From Caldifarciminota bacterium (GTDB lineage Bacteria; Hydrothermota; Hydrothermia; LBFQ01; DSFT01): DNA of 32,393 nt. The position numbers and the translations under genes were made by a program. The notes under the pieces were generated by a model that ran no database searches, was not told where the DNA came from, and saw only the letters and a program-made list of their open reading frames with translations. Of this stretch, positions 10,360 through 17,585 are shown piece by piece (position 1 is the stretch's first letter; every line of letters starts with the position of its first letter). The stretch is taken from NCBI GenBank assembly GCA_026986535.1, contig JALSOK010000114.1, positions 1 to 32,393 of the forward strand, written 5' to 3'.

Positions 10360-10726
10360 GAAGGTAATCAAGGAGATTATCTATAAGTACAGGGATCATC
10401 CTACGGCCGAGGAGATATACCTCAGGGCCCGTATGGAAATCCCTTCCATAAACCTCTCCACCGTCTACAGGAATCTCAAGGAGATGGTGGCTTCCGGAGA
10501 CCTCATCGAATTCCAGGTGGATGGAGAAAACAAGTACAGGTATGACATTGCCGAGGAGCATTATCACTTTTACTGCGAGGTATGCGGCAGGATTTACGAT
10601 ATACCCGCCAGCAAGGTGAAGCTCTCTTTTGACTTTGAGCATCATGTTAAGGATACCCGGATCATGTTCAGGGGTATCTGTAGCGAATGTGCAGCCCAAA
10701 TGGAGGTGGAAGATGAGAGCCTATGA
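10337..10726 (+). CDS. Fur-family repressor, PerR-like metal set
   Basis: A 129-residue Fur-superfamily dimeric repressor. The winged helix runs from about residue 4 to 72 with the recognition segment NLSTVYRNLKEM. The predicted regulatory metal site is His21 (HPTAEEIY), Asp70 (YRYDI), His75, His77 and Asp88 (RIYDI). An Asp at the last position, rather than Glu, is the PerR-type choice, suggesting peroxide sensing by metal-catalysed oxidation. The structural zinc site is Cys80/Cys83 and Cys115/Cys118. It starts inside rpsT (23-base overlap) and ends inside rpsF (14-base overlap), so it is translated in the ribosomal protein run. Candidate targets include the superoxide dismutase at 16927. The PerR assignment is inference from residues; Fur or Zur roles are not excluded. 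Confidence 0.88.
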   Translation: MKRLTRHRKVIKEIIYKYRDHPTAEEIYLRARMEIPSINLSTVYRNLKEMVASGDLIEFQVDGENKYRYDIAEEHYHFYCEVCGRIYDIPASKVKLSFDFEHHVKDTRIMFRGICSECAAQMEVEDESL

Positions 10727-11003
10727 GACCATGTTCATCATAGACCCGCACCTTGACGAGAGCGTCAGGAAGGAAACCATAGACAAAGTTAAGGAATTCA
10801 TCTCCCAGAATGGGGGAACGGTGAAGAAGGTGGATGATTGGGGGATAAGGGAGCTGGCCTACGAGATAAAGAAGCGCAACGAGGGGCATTATGTGGTTAT
10901 TGAGTTCGAGACGGAGAACAATCAGCTGGCCCTCAAGCTCAGGGATTACTTCCGCTTCGAGCCCAATATCCTCCGCTCCATAGTGGTCAGGGAGGATGAG
11001 TAA
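10713..11003 (+). CDS. rpsF: 30S ribosomal protein S6
   Basis: 96-residue S6, which pairs with S18 on the 30S platform. MRAYETMFIIDPHLDE at the start, then VDDWGIRELAYEIKKRNEGHY and the ending FEPNILRSIVVR are diagnostic. The open frame extends further upstream, but the ATG at 10713 gives the canonical N-terminus and is preceded by GGAGGTGG at about 7 bases. It overlaps the fur gene by 14 bases and its TAA shares a base with the ssb ATG (TAATG). The order rpsF-ssb-rpsR-rplI is the widely conserved bacterial cluster. Confidence 0.96.
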   Translation: MRAYETMFIIDPHLDESVRKETIDKVKEFISQNGGTVKKVDDWGIRELAYEIKKRNEGHYVVIEFETENNQLALKLRDYFRFEPNILRSIVVREDE

Positions 11004-11458
11004 TGTCCCAGCTCCGCCTTCCCCATATAAACTTCATCCTCCTGTCCGGTCGTCTCGTGAGCGATGCCGAGTTGAAGCATCTGCCTTCGGGAAAACCCGT
11101 CGTTAATTTCCGTCTTGCATCCACCAGGCGTTTTCAGGTGAATGGGGAATGGCGGGAGGAAACCCTGTTCATAAACTGCGTTTACCTTTCCCGGGGAGCA
11201 GAGGAGATCGTCCGCAGGCTCACGAAGGGAAAGGCGGTTATCGTGGAGGGGAGACTCAGGTACCGGGAGTGGGATGACCCCTCCACCGGTGCCCGCAGGA
11301 ACACATACGAGGTCGTCGTTTACAGGGTTCATACCCTGGAGAAGGAGGGGGTGGAGGAGGAGCCCGTTATAGAGCTCCCCAAGGAAGATATAATAGAGGG
11401 TCCCCCCGAAATCAATTTCGACGAGGATGACGATATAAATGAGGAGCTGCCCTTTTAA
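11003..11458 (+). CDS. ssb: Single-stranded DNA-binding protein
   Basis: 151-residue bacterial SSB. An OB fold covers about residues 8-112, with [19 protein letters not shown], then [29 protein letters not shown] and [14 protein letters not shown]. An acidic linker leads to the tail [10 protein letters not shown], whose acidic residues ending in PF are the usual docking tip for replication and repair proteins. It would bind ssDNA as a tetramer at forks and in repair. The ATG overlaps the rpsF stop by one base (TAATG). The compact acidic C-terminus (about 40 residues) without a long Gly/Gln linker is on the short side but normal. Confidence 0.95.
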   Translation: MSQLRLPHINFILLSGRLVSDAELKHLPSGKPVVNFRLASTRRFQVNGEWREETLFINCVYLSRGAEEIVRRLTKGKAVIVEGRLRYREWDDPSTGARRNTYEVVVYRVHTLEKEGVEEEPVIELPKEDIIEGPPEINFDEDDDINEELPF

Positions 11459-11484
11459 AGAGAACACATCAAAGGAGGGAGGAG

Positions 11485-11700
11485 ATGGCGAGGAAGAAGT
11501 GCAGACTGGATAAGCAGGGAATAAAGAAGATAGACTGGAAGGATGTGGAGTTTTTGAGCCAGTTTATTACACCCAGGGGCAAGATCATGTCCCGCAGACA
11601 GACGGGACTGTGTGCCTACCACCAGCGTCAGCTGGCCAGAGCCATTAAGAGGGCGAGGATAATGGCCCTTCTGCCGTTCGTTAAGGACTATTACCTGTAA
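11485..11700 (+). CDS. rpsR: 30S ribosomal protein S18
   Basis: 71-residue basic S18, partner of S6. The sequence [21 protein letters not shown] and [27 protein letters not shown] is diagnostic. It has a strong ribosome binding site (AAAGGAGGGAGGAG) just before the ATG, in contrast to the promoter-proximal genes of this window. An N-terminal KKCRLDKQG keeps only one Cys of the two or three found in zinc-binding S18 forms. Confidence 0.95.
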   Translation: MARKKCRLDKQGIKKIDWKDVEFLSQFITPRGKIMSRRQTGLCAYHQRQLARAIKRARIMALLPFVKDYYL

Positions 11701-11713
11701 GGAGGATTATGCG

Positions 11714-12169
11714 ATGAAGAAGGTAAGGATCATACTGAAGCAGGATGTGGAAGGACTTGGAAAGGAAGGGGAAATCGTGACCGTCAAGTATGGTTATGCT
11801 GCCAACTACCTTATTCCCAGAGGTTATGCAGTTCTGGCCACGGAATCCAATATTCGCCACTGGCAGAGCATAATGGAAATGCGCAGGAGAAAACTGGAGA
11901 GGCTCAGGGAGAAGGCGGAGGAGCTCAGGAAGAAGCTCGAGAAGACCAGGATAGTGATACCGGTGAAGGTGGGAGAGGAGGACAGACTGTATGGTTCCGT
12001 GACCGCCAGAGACATCCACGAGAGGCTCAAATACGATTTTCCCCAGATAGACAGAAGGGATATTCTCCTGGAGGAGCCCATAAAGGCCCTGGGTACATAT
12101 GAGGTGCCCGTCAGGCTCCATCCCGATGTGGTGGCGCATGTGAAGGTGGAAGTTGTGAAAGAGGAATGA
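11714..12169 (+). CDS. rplI: 50S ribosomal protein L9
   Basis: 151-residue L9. MKKVRIILKQDVEGLGKEGEIVTVKYGYAANYLIPR is the canonical 23S-binding N-domain; only short parts need be cited: LGKEGEIVTVKYGYAANYL. A long connecting helix (residues about 50-78, RRRKLERLREKAEELRKKLE) leads to the C-terminal domain ending in HPDVVAHVKVEV. The length is normal. GGAGGATT lies 7 bases upstream of the ATG. Its TGA overlaps the ATG of the DUF151 gene by four bases. Confidence 0.95.
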   Translation: MKKVRIILKQDVEGLGKEGEIVTVKYGYAANYLIPRGYAVLATESNIRHWQSIMEMRRRKLERLREKAEELRKKLEKTRIVIPVKVGEEDRLYGSVTARDIHERLKYDFPQIDRRDILLEEPIKALGTYEVPVRLHPDVVAHVKVEVVKEE

Positions 12170-12621
12170 AGAATCTCTTAGAAGTTTATGTAAAGAATGT
12201 CATAGTGGTGAAAAATGAGGAGGGGGAGACCTCCTTTCTCGTCCTGCTTGCCGAAAAGGAAGGCAAGAGAATACTCCCCATTTCCATCGGAATGTTCGAG
12301 GCACAGGCCATTGCCCGGGCCCTCGAGGGGGTGGACATAGGGCGTCCCCTGACCCATGACCTTATTGTAAACATCATAAGAGAGCTCGGCGGAACTCTGG
12401 AGAAAGTCATAGTGAACGACCTCATAGATGGAACCTTCTATGCCCGCCTCATCGTGAAGACGGACGAAAAGCTCCACAGCATAGATGCAAGGCCCTCCGA
12501 TTCCATAGCCATCGCCATCCTTGCCGGGGCCCCCATCTTCGTCAGTTCCAAGGTTATGGATGAGGCAGGAGAGATCCTCCCCGAGGAGGGGGCTGGAGAA
12601 GGCGGGGATTTCGAGGCCTGA
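12166..12621 (+). CDS. Bifunctional nuclease-family protein (DUF151)
   Basis: 151-residue member of the DUF151/BFN family (PF02577). The characteristic run is LLAEKEGKRILPISIGMFEAQAIA..EG, then RPLTHDLIVNIIRELGG, then DLIDGTFYARL and DARPSDSIAIAILAGAPIFV. Members have been described as nucleases in plants and as a dimeric fold (Thermotoga TM0160), but the bacterial role is unclear. It overlaps rplI by four bases (ATGA), so it is co-translated with a ribosomal protein, and precedes ileS by 39 bases. An acidic C-terminal tail (EEGAGEGGDFEA) is present. Confidence 0.9.
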   Translation: MKNLLEVYVKNVIVVKNEEGETSFLVLLAEKEGKRILPISIGMFEAQAIARALEGVDIGRPLTHDLIVNIIRELGGTLEKVIVNDLIDGTFYARLIVKTDEKLHSIDARPSDSIAIAILAGAPIFVSSKVMDEAGEILPEEGAGEGGDFEA

Positions 12622-12660
12622 CCTGGCCTTTTCGGTGGACTTAATTTCAGGAGGTTAATC

Positions 12661-15429
12661 ATGGGAAAGGATTACAAGGACACATTGAATCTTCCCAGAA
12701 CCGAGTTTCCCATGAGGGCCAATCTTGCCCGCAGGGAGCCCAGGTTTCAGAAGTTCTGGGAGGAAAACAGGGTCTTTTATAAGCTGGCTTACGAGAGGGA
12801 GGGGGAGAAGTTCGTTCTCCACGATGGCCCCCCTTATGCAAATGGTCATATTCACCTGGGGCATGCAGAGAACAAGGTTCTCAAAGACATCGTGAATAAG
12901 TACAAGGCCCTCAAGGGGTACAGGATTCCCTTCGTCCCGGGATGGGATACCCATGGTATGCCCATAGAGAATAAAGTCATAAGCGAGGAGGGGGTCAGGA
13001 AGCTCGTGGATGACCCGGAGAAGTTCAGGGATCCTCAGGTAAAGGCGTACATAAGGGAAAAGTGCAGAATATTCGCCCTCCACTGGGTGGATGTCCAGAG
13101 GGAGGAATTCAAGAGGCTGGGCGTATTTGCCGACTGGGAGAACCCCTATATCACCCTGGATAAGCATTATGAGGCCTCGGAGCTGGAGATATTCGCTTAT
13201 CTGGTGGAGGAGGGGTATATTTACAGGGAAAGGCTTCCTGTCCACTGGTGTCCCCACTGCCGGACCGCTCTGGCCATGGCTGAAATCGAATATAAGGACA
13301 AGGAAGATCCATCCCTTTACTTCATGGCCCGCCAGAAGGATGGGGAGCTGTATATCCTCGTGTGGACCACAACCCCATGGACCCTGATTTCCAACAGGGC
13401 GTTTGCCTTTTCTGCGGATATAGATTATGTTATAGTCCATCACAGGGGCAGGAGAATTGCCCTTGCAAAGTCCAGACTGAATGTCCTCGATGGGGATTAC
13501 GAGATTTTAGAAGAGGTCAGGGGAGATTACTTCGAGGGGATGGTCTTCGAGCATCCCCTTTTCCCTGACAGGGAGTCCCCCGCCATAATGGTGGATTTCG
13601 TCTCCACAGAGGAGGGTACCGGAATAGTCCACATAGCTCCGGGCCATGGAAGGGAGGACTTCGAAGCGGGAAGGAAGTATTCTCTGGAGATCTTCTCGCC
13701 CGTGGATGAGTATGGAAGATTCACCGCGGAAGCCGATAAGCAGACATCGCACCCCCTGGGGGTGGCGGGGCTCGTTTATCACGAGGGGGGAAAAAGGGCC
13801 ATAGAGAGGCTCAGGGAAAGGGGGCTCCTTTACCGTCTTGAGTCCATCGTTCACTCCTATCCCCATTGCTGGAGATGCAAGAATCCCCTCATTTTCAGGG
13901 CCACGAGCCAGTGGTTCCTCAATCTGGAGCATAAGGACCTCAGGAAGCGGGCTCTCAAGGCCATAGATGATGTAAAGTGGATTCCTCCCCAGAGCAGGAA
14001 CAGAATTTACGCCTCGGTGAAGGAGAGGCCCGACTGGGTCCTTTCCCGCCAGAGGGTGTGGGGGGTTTTCATTCCGGCCGTAAAGTGCACCAGCTGTGGA
14101 AGGTCCATTCTGGACCCCGGGGTGATTAAAAATGTGGCGAGGATGACCCACGAGGAGGGGTCTGATGTCTGGTTGCTCAAACCCGTGGAGTACTTCCTGT
14201 ACGAGGGGTTCAAGTGTCCCCACTGCGGGGCCACGGAGGGTTTCGATAAGGAGTACGATATACTGGATGTGTGGTTCGATTCGGGTGCCACGGGCCTTAT
14301 AGTACTCAATTCCTCTCCCCGCCTCAGGTGGCCTGCCGATATGTATCTGGAGGGCTCGGATCAGCACCGCGGATGGTTCAACGCCTCCCTGATGCTGGGA
14401 ATGGCTGTCAAGAACGAGCCCCCCTACAGGGAGGTGGTCACCCATGGGTGGACCCTCGATGAGCACGGGAGGGCCATGCATAAATCCCTGGGCAATGTGA
14501 TTCCACCATCCCAGATTATAGAGAAGTATGGGGCCGATATACTGAGGCTCTGGGTGGCATCTTCTGACTATACGCAGGATATCAGGCTCGGAGAGCAGAT
14601 ACTCAGGGGTCTGGTGGATGCTTACAGGAAGATAAGGAACACATACCGGTTCATGCTTTCCAACCTCTACGATTTCACGCAGGAGGACATGGTCCCATAC
14701 GAACAGCTGGAGGACCTCGATAGATACATGCTCCACAGGTATGCCCTGCTGGTGGAGAGGGTGGATGAATTCTACGACAGGTATGAATTTCACAGGGTTT
14801 ACAAGGAATACTTCCACTTCGTAAATGTGGAGCTCTCATCCTTCTATCTGGATGTGCTTAAGGACAGGCTCTATACCTACAGGGCCGACAGCCTTCCGAG
14901 ACGCTCCGCCCAGACTGTCATCTATCATATTCTCAGGGGTATACTGGTCATGTTCGCCCCTGTCCTTTCCCATACAGCAGAGGAGGCCTACCAGTTCCTT
15001 CCATTCAAAGACGAAGTGAGCGTGTTCTTCGAATCCTTCCCCCGGATACGCGGGGAGTGGATTGACCGGGAGCTGGCTTCCGAGTTCGAAAGGCTTCTGG
15101 AGGTCAGGGAGAGGGTTTTCCCTGTGCTGGAGGTGGCCAGGAAGGAGAAGAAGATTATAGGCAGCAATCTGGATGCCAGGGTTTATCTCTGGAGCGGGGA
15201 TGAAGACCTTATGCGTCTTCTGGAGAGGCGCAGGGATGACCTGAGGGAGATACTTGTTGTTTCCCAGGTGGCCCTCGAGAGGGGAGGGGATGTGACCACC
15301 GAGGAGGACGGCCTCTTCGTGGGGGTGAGCCATGCGCAGGGGGAGAAGTGCGAGAGGTGCTGGGTATGGACCACGGATATAAAGGATGGATTGTGTCCCA
15401 AGTGCAGGGTGGCTCTTGGACTTGAGTGA
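12661..15429 (+). CDS. ileS: Isoleucyl-tRNA synthetase
   Basis: 922-residue class I synthetase that charges tRNA-Ile with isoleucine. The HIGH motif is HLGH at residues 65-68 (PPYANGHIHLGH), and the KMSKS motif is MHKS at 606-609. The CP1 editing domain lies at about 180-390, with TTTPWTLISNRA and the later GTGIVHIAPGHG segments. WFDSGATG follows a CPHC pair near 515. The C-terminal zinc knuckle is Cys897/Cys900 and Cys912/Cys915. The C-terminus is the short bacterial zinc-type form. The Shine-Dalgarno CAGGAGG is 6 bases before the ATG. It ends the ribosomal protein run and is followed by a hairpin terminator at 15435. A small -10-like TTAATTT precedes it, but no T-box leader is present in the 39-base gap. 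Confidence 0.97.
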   Translation: MGKDYKDTLNLPRTEFPMRANLARREPRFQKFWEENRVFYKLAYEREGEKFVLHDGPPYANGHIHLGHAENKVLKDIVNKYKALKGYRIPFVPGWDTHGMPIENKVISEEGVRKLVDDPEKFRDPQVKAYIREKCRIFALHWVDVQREEFKRLGVFADWENPYITLDKHYEASELEIFAYLVEEGYIYRERLPVHWCPHCRTALAMAEIEYKDKEDPSLYFMARQKDGELYILVWTTTPWTLISNRAFAFSADIDYVIVHHRGRRIALAKSRLNVLDGDYEILEEVRGDYFEGMVFEHPLFPDRESPAIMVDFVSTEEGTGIVHIAPGHGREDFEAGRKYSLEIFSPVDEYGRFTAEADKQTSHPLGVAGLVYHEGGKRAIERLRERGLLYRLESIVHSYPHCWRCKNPLIFRATSQWFLNLEHKDLRKRALKAIDDVKWIPPQSRNRIYASVKERPDWVLSRQRVWGVFIPAVKCTSCGRSILDPGVIKNVARMTHEEGSDVWLLKPVEYFLYEGFKCPHCGATEGFDKEYDILDVWFDSGATGLIVLNSSPRLRWPADMYLEGSDQHRGWFNASLMLGMAVKNEPPYREVVTHGWTLDEHGRAMHKSLGNVIPPSQIIEKYGADILRLWVASSDYTQDIRLGEQILRGLVDAYRKIRNTYRFMLSNLYDFTQEDMVPYEQLEDLDRYMLHRYALLVERVDEFYDRYEFHRVYKEYFHFVNVELSSFYLDVLKDRLYTYRADSLPRRSAQTVIYHILRGILVMFAPVLSHTAEEAYQFLPFKDEVSVFFESFPRIRGEWIDRELASEFERLLEVRERVFPVLEVARKEKKIIGSNLDARVYLWSGDEDLMRLLERRRDDLREILVVSQVALERGGDVTTEEDGLFVGVSHAQGEKCERCWVWTTDIKDGLCPKCRVALGLE

Positions 15430-15434
15430 TGCGT

Positions 15435-15455
15435 GCGGGGTTGCCCCGCTTTAAA
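15435..15455 (+). terminator. Terminator of the rpsT-ileS run, fused to the next promoter
   Basis: GCGGGG (15435-15440), loop TTG, CCCCGC (15444-15449) form a perfect 6-bp stem followed directly by TTTAAAATTT. The U-run is short, so termination may be partial. The same bases that would serve as the terminator tail form the -10 element TAAAAT (15452-15457) of the DUF177 unit. Confidence 0.6.
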
Positions 15456-15477
15456 ATTTGTCAAATAGGGAGGAGCC
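15452..15477 (+). promoter_or_regulatory. Promoter -10 and ribosome binding site for DUF177 gene
   Basis: TAAAAT at 15452-15457 is followed 12 bases later by GGGAGGAG, 4-5 bases before the ATG at 15478. This unit therefore has a short leader with a true Shine-Dalgarno sequence. Confidence 0.55.
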
Positions 15478-15975
15478 ATGAAGCAGATTATCCTCAAGCT
15501 GAACGAATTGAGGAAGGGGAAGAACACATTCCATGTGTCCTCCACGGCCGGTGAACTCGACCTGGAAGACATAGATTATCCCATAGTGGGAAACATAGAC
15601 ACCCACATAGAGATTTACAGGAATCGCAATAATTACGAAATCAAACTCAGGACCCGATTCGTATTCAGACTGACATGCTCCAGATGCCTGACCGAGTTCG
15701 AAAAGCAGTTCGAAGACCTGGGCGCATTCTACCTGAAGAAAGGGGAAGTTCCGGATATACCCGAAGGCATGATAAAGGATGAGTACATAGAAACCCTTTA
15801 TGTTTCGGGCGACGAATATGACCTGGCTCCCATCATACGGGAACAGGTGCTCCTGTCCATTCCCATGAAGCCCCTGTGCTCCGATTCCTGCACGGTTCCC
15901 GAGTACGATTCCGGAATAGATGAGGTGGATTCCAGGTGGGCGGATCTGATTAAACTCAAAGAGAAGCTGATGTAA
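15478..15975 (+). CDS. DUF177 / YceD-family protein
   Basis: 165-residue YceD-like protein; family members are needed for normal 23S rRNA levels in E. coli and plants. The core RFVFRLTCSRCLTEFEKQFE, then YDLAPIIREQVLLSIPMKPLCSDSC and the C-terminal SRWADLIKLKEKL follow the family pattern. The usual second cysteine pair (LCPxCG) is reduced to CSDSC. In most bacteria rpmF (L32) follows this gene directly; here an ACT-domain gene does, and rpmF is not in the window. It begins a unit with the ACT protein and panD. Confidence 0.85.
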   Translation: MKQIILKLNELRKGKNTFHVSSTAGELDLEDIDYPIVGNIDTHIEIYRNRNNYEIKLRTRFVFRLTCSRCLTEFEKQFEDLGAFYLKKGEVPDIPEGMIKDEYIETLYVSGDEYDLAPIIREQVLLSIPMKPLCSDSCTVPEYDSGIDEVDSRWADLIKLKEKLM

Positions 15976-15978
15976 AAT
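15973..15978 (+). promoter_or_regulatory. Internal -10-like element before the ACT gene
   Basis: TAAAAT overlaps the DUF177 stop codon (TAA at 15973-15975) and ends 10 bases before the ATG at 15989. It could give a separate near-leaderless ACT-panD transcript. Confidence 0.35.
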
Positions 15979-15988
15979 TTTGGAAACT

Positions 15989-16462
15989 ATGCATCTGGAT
16001 GTTTATACGCGGGTGGGGAAGGTGACTGTGAGGGGGCTGAGGGACAGGCCCGGTGTTGCGGCAGATATCTTCTCCGAACTGGTGAAGAGGAATATAGAAG
16101 TTCTGGCTGTCAGTTTCGACGCCCCGATTGGGGGAAGGGCGGATTTTGCTTTCGTGGTGTGGGAGAGCCAGGTGGAGGATGCGAGGGGATACCTTTACGC
16201 TCTGCTTTACGATTTTCCCGAGGTGGAGGTGTTTGCCGATGATGGGGTGGCCCTCCTGAAGTTTACGGGAGGGGACCGCCTTCAGATGATAGCAGATGCC
16301 TTCAACATAGTGGCCAGCACCGGAGCCAACATAGAGATGATCAGTTCGGGTGAAAATGAGCTTTTTCTGCTCATAAGGGAGCCCATGGTGGAGAGCGTGG
16401 TGGAGATGTTCAAAATTATCTATCCTTCGTCCACAGTGCTCGTAAACGGGAAGGAGATGTAA
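15989..16462 (+). CDS. Stand-alone tandem ACT-domain protein
   Basis: 157-residue protein made of two ACT domains (about residues 8-75 and 80-150). VTVRGLRDRPGVAADIFSEL and DRLQMIADAFNIVASTGANI resemble the regulatory C-terminus of aspartate kinases more than GcvR. No catalytic domain is attached. ATG at 15989 is preferred to a TTG at 15980, which sits immediately after the -10 element. It is 13 bases after DUF177 and 2 bases before panD, so it is very likely co-translated with aspartate decarboxylase. ACT pairs normally bind amino acids and control an enzyme in cis or trans; a role as a ligand-sensing partner of PanD or of an aspartate kinase is inference. Confidence 0.85.
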   Translation: MHLDVYTRVGKVTVRGLRDRPGVAADIFSELVKRNIEVLAVSFDAPIGGRADFAFVVWESQVEDARGYLYALLYDFPEVEVFADDGVALLKFTGGDRLQMIADAFNIVASTGANIEMISSGENELFLLIREPMVESVVEMFKIIYPSSTVLVNGKEM

Positions 16463-16464
16463 AA

Positions 16465-16824
16465 ATGATCAGGATTCTCAAGGGTAAACTGCATAATGCC
16501 ACGATTACGGACAAGTATCTTCACTATACGGGTAGTCTTGGAATAGATGCTGAGCTGATGGAAAAGGCGGGAATAAAGCCCTACGAAGAGATTCTGGTGG
16601 TCAATATAACCAATGGGGAAAGATTCGTCACCTACGCCATAGAAGAGGAAAGGGGTTCCAGGAGAATTGTTCTGAACGGGGCTGCTGCCCGTCTGGGGGA
16701 GGTGGGGGACCGGGTTATCATCATGGCTTTCCGATGTGTGGATGAGGATAAGTACGACAGCTACAGGCCCACCGTTGTAATCCTGGGGCAGAATAACGAG
16801 GTGGAGAAGGTTATCAGGGAATAA
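16465..16824 (+). CDS. panD: Aspartate 1-decarboxylase (pyruvoyl type)
   Basis: 119-residue PanD, which converts aspartate to beta-alanine for pantothenate and CoA synthesis. The pro-enzyme self-cleaves at Gly23-Ser24 (LHYTGSLGID), producing the pyruvoyl group from Ser24. Conserved Lys8, Arg53 and Tyr57 (ERFVTYAI) line the active site, and IVLNGAAARLGEVGDRVIIM is diagnostic. Length is typical (115-130 aa). The ribosome binding site AAGGAG lies inside the end of the ACT gene, which stops 2 bases earlier. panB and panC are not in the window. No PanZ-type maturation factor is adjacent; the ACT protein occupies that position. Confidence 0.95.
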   Translation: MIRILKGKLHNATITDKYLHYTGSLGIDAELMEKAGIKPYEEILVVNITNGERFVTYAIEEERGSRRIVLNGAAARLGEVGDRVIIMAFRCVDEDKYDSYRPTVVILGQNNEVEKVIRE

Positions 16825-16861
16825 TCGGTTCCTTTCTTCGGGTCGGGTCATTTCTGCACTC

Positions 16862-16926
16862 CAAATTTTCCTATAAATTCAGTCGATTTTATACTTTAAA
16901 ATTTGAGAAATAACAGGAGGTGGAAC
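16862..16926 (+). promoter_or_regulatory. Promoter/operator and RBS region of superoxide dismutase
   Basis: TAAAAT at 16897-16902 lies in TTTATACTTTAAAATTTG, followed by AGGAGG at 16916-16921 and the ATG at 16927. An exact inverted repeat CAAATTTT (16862-16869) / AAAATTTG (16898-16905) brackets a region of 28 AT-rich bases and overlaps the -10. It could be an operator, but AT-richness makes chance matches easy. Confidence 0.45.
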
Positions 16927-17556
16927 ATGGCGTTCAAAAAATACGAGCCCATAGATTTCAAGAAGGTGAGGCCCCAGCTGTGGGAGATGGATGGAATCTC
17001 TGCCCGCACTATGGATGAGCATATAAAGCTGTATCTGGGATATGTAGCCAAGTACAACGAGGGGATGGAGCTTCTGGAGCGCATGCCCGGGGAATTCTAC
17101 GAGAAGGCCAACCCCACCCTCTCCCACCTGAGGGCGATAAAGGTGGATATAACACGGGCCATCGGTGGCACCAAGAACCACGAGCTCTACTTCGGACACC
17201 TGGGGGGTGAGGGTGGAAAGCCTGAGGGAAGACTTATGGAGCAGATAGAGAAGGATTTCGGCTCCTACGATAGGTTTTACAGGGAATTGAGGGCAACGGC
17301 CATGGCTGCCCGTGGATGGGCATGGGTTGCGTACGATTACGATTTCAAGAGGCTCATGATTGCCATAGGGGATGAGCAGAACATTTATCCAATATGGAAT
17401 GCCCAGCTCATACTGGGTATAGATGTGTTTGAGCATGCCTTCTTCATAGATTACGGAACTGCAAAGGGCAAGTATCTGGATGCCTTCTTCGCCAATCTGG
17501 ACTGGAAGGTGGTGGAGGAGAACTTCGAAAAGGCCATAAAGAGAGATATAGGGTAA
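16927..17556 (+). CDS. Superoxide dismutase (Fe/Mn family)
   Basis: 209-residue SodA/SodB-family enzyme that dismutes superoxide in the cytoplasm. Predicted metal ligands are His32 (TMDEHIKLY), His85 (KNHELYFGHLGG), Asp166 and His170 (DVFEHAFFIDY). The usual DxWEH signature has Phe168 in place of Trp. Gln151 (GDEQN) sits where Mn-type enzymes carry their outer-sphere Gln, and the Fe-type Gln after YF is absent (Gly), so Mn or cambialistic use is suggested but not proven. No signal peptide is present. ATG at 16927 is chosen because AGGAGG lies 5 bases upstream; the open frame continues to 16903. It has its own promoter and ends at a hairpin shared with convergent mtaD. Confidence 0.92.
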   Translation: MAFKKYEPIDFKKVRPQLWEMDGISARTMDEHIKLYLGYVAKYNEGMELLERMPGEFYEKANPTLSHLRAIKVDITRAIGGTKNHELYFGHLGGEGGKPEGRLMEQIEKDFGSYDRFYRELRATAMAARGWAWVAYDYDFKRLMIAIGDEQNIYPIWNAQLILGIDVFEHAFFIDYGTAKGKYLDAFFANLDWKVVEENFEKAIKRDIG

Positions 17557-17560
17557 GCAT

Positions 17561-17585
17561 GGGGGCTGTCATGCCCCCTCTATTT
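17561..17585. terminator. Hairpin between convergent sod and mtaD
   Basis: GGGGGC (17561-17566), a 6-base loop and GCCCCC (17573-17578) form a perfect 6-bp GC stem with a T-rich tail (TCTATTT) on the plus side. It sits exactly in the 23-base gap between the sod stop and the mtaD stop and may act for sod; the mtaD side lacks a T-run. Confidence 0.55.

Noticed and set aside
12622-12660. T-box leader for ileS
   Set aside because: The 39-base gap has only a Shine-Dalgarno sequence and a weak AT-rich element, with no T-box core.
13507-14817. 436-codon frame on the minus strand
   Set aside because: Shadow of ileS; no recognisable domains and no start signals.
15980-15988. TTG start for the ACT gene
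   Set aside because: It lies directly against the -10-like element and adds only three residues; the ATG at 15989 is better placed.
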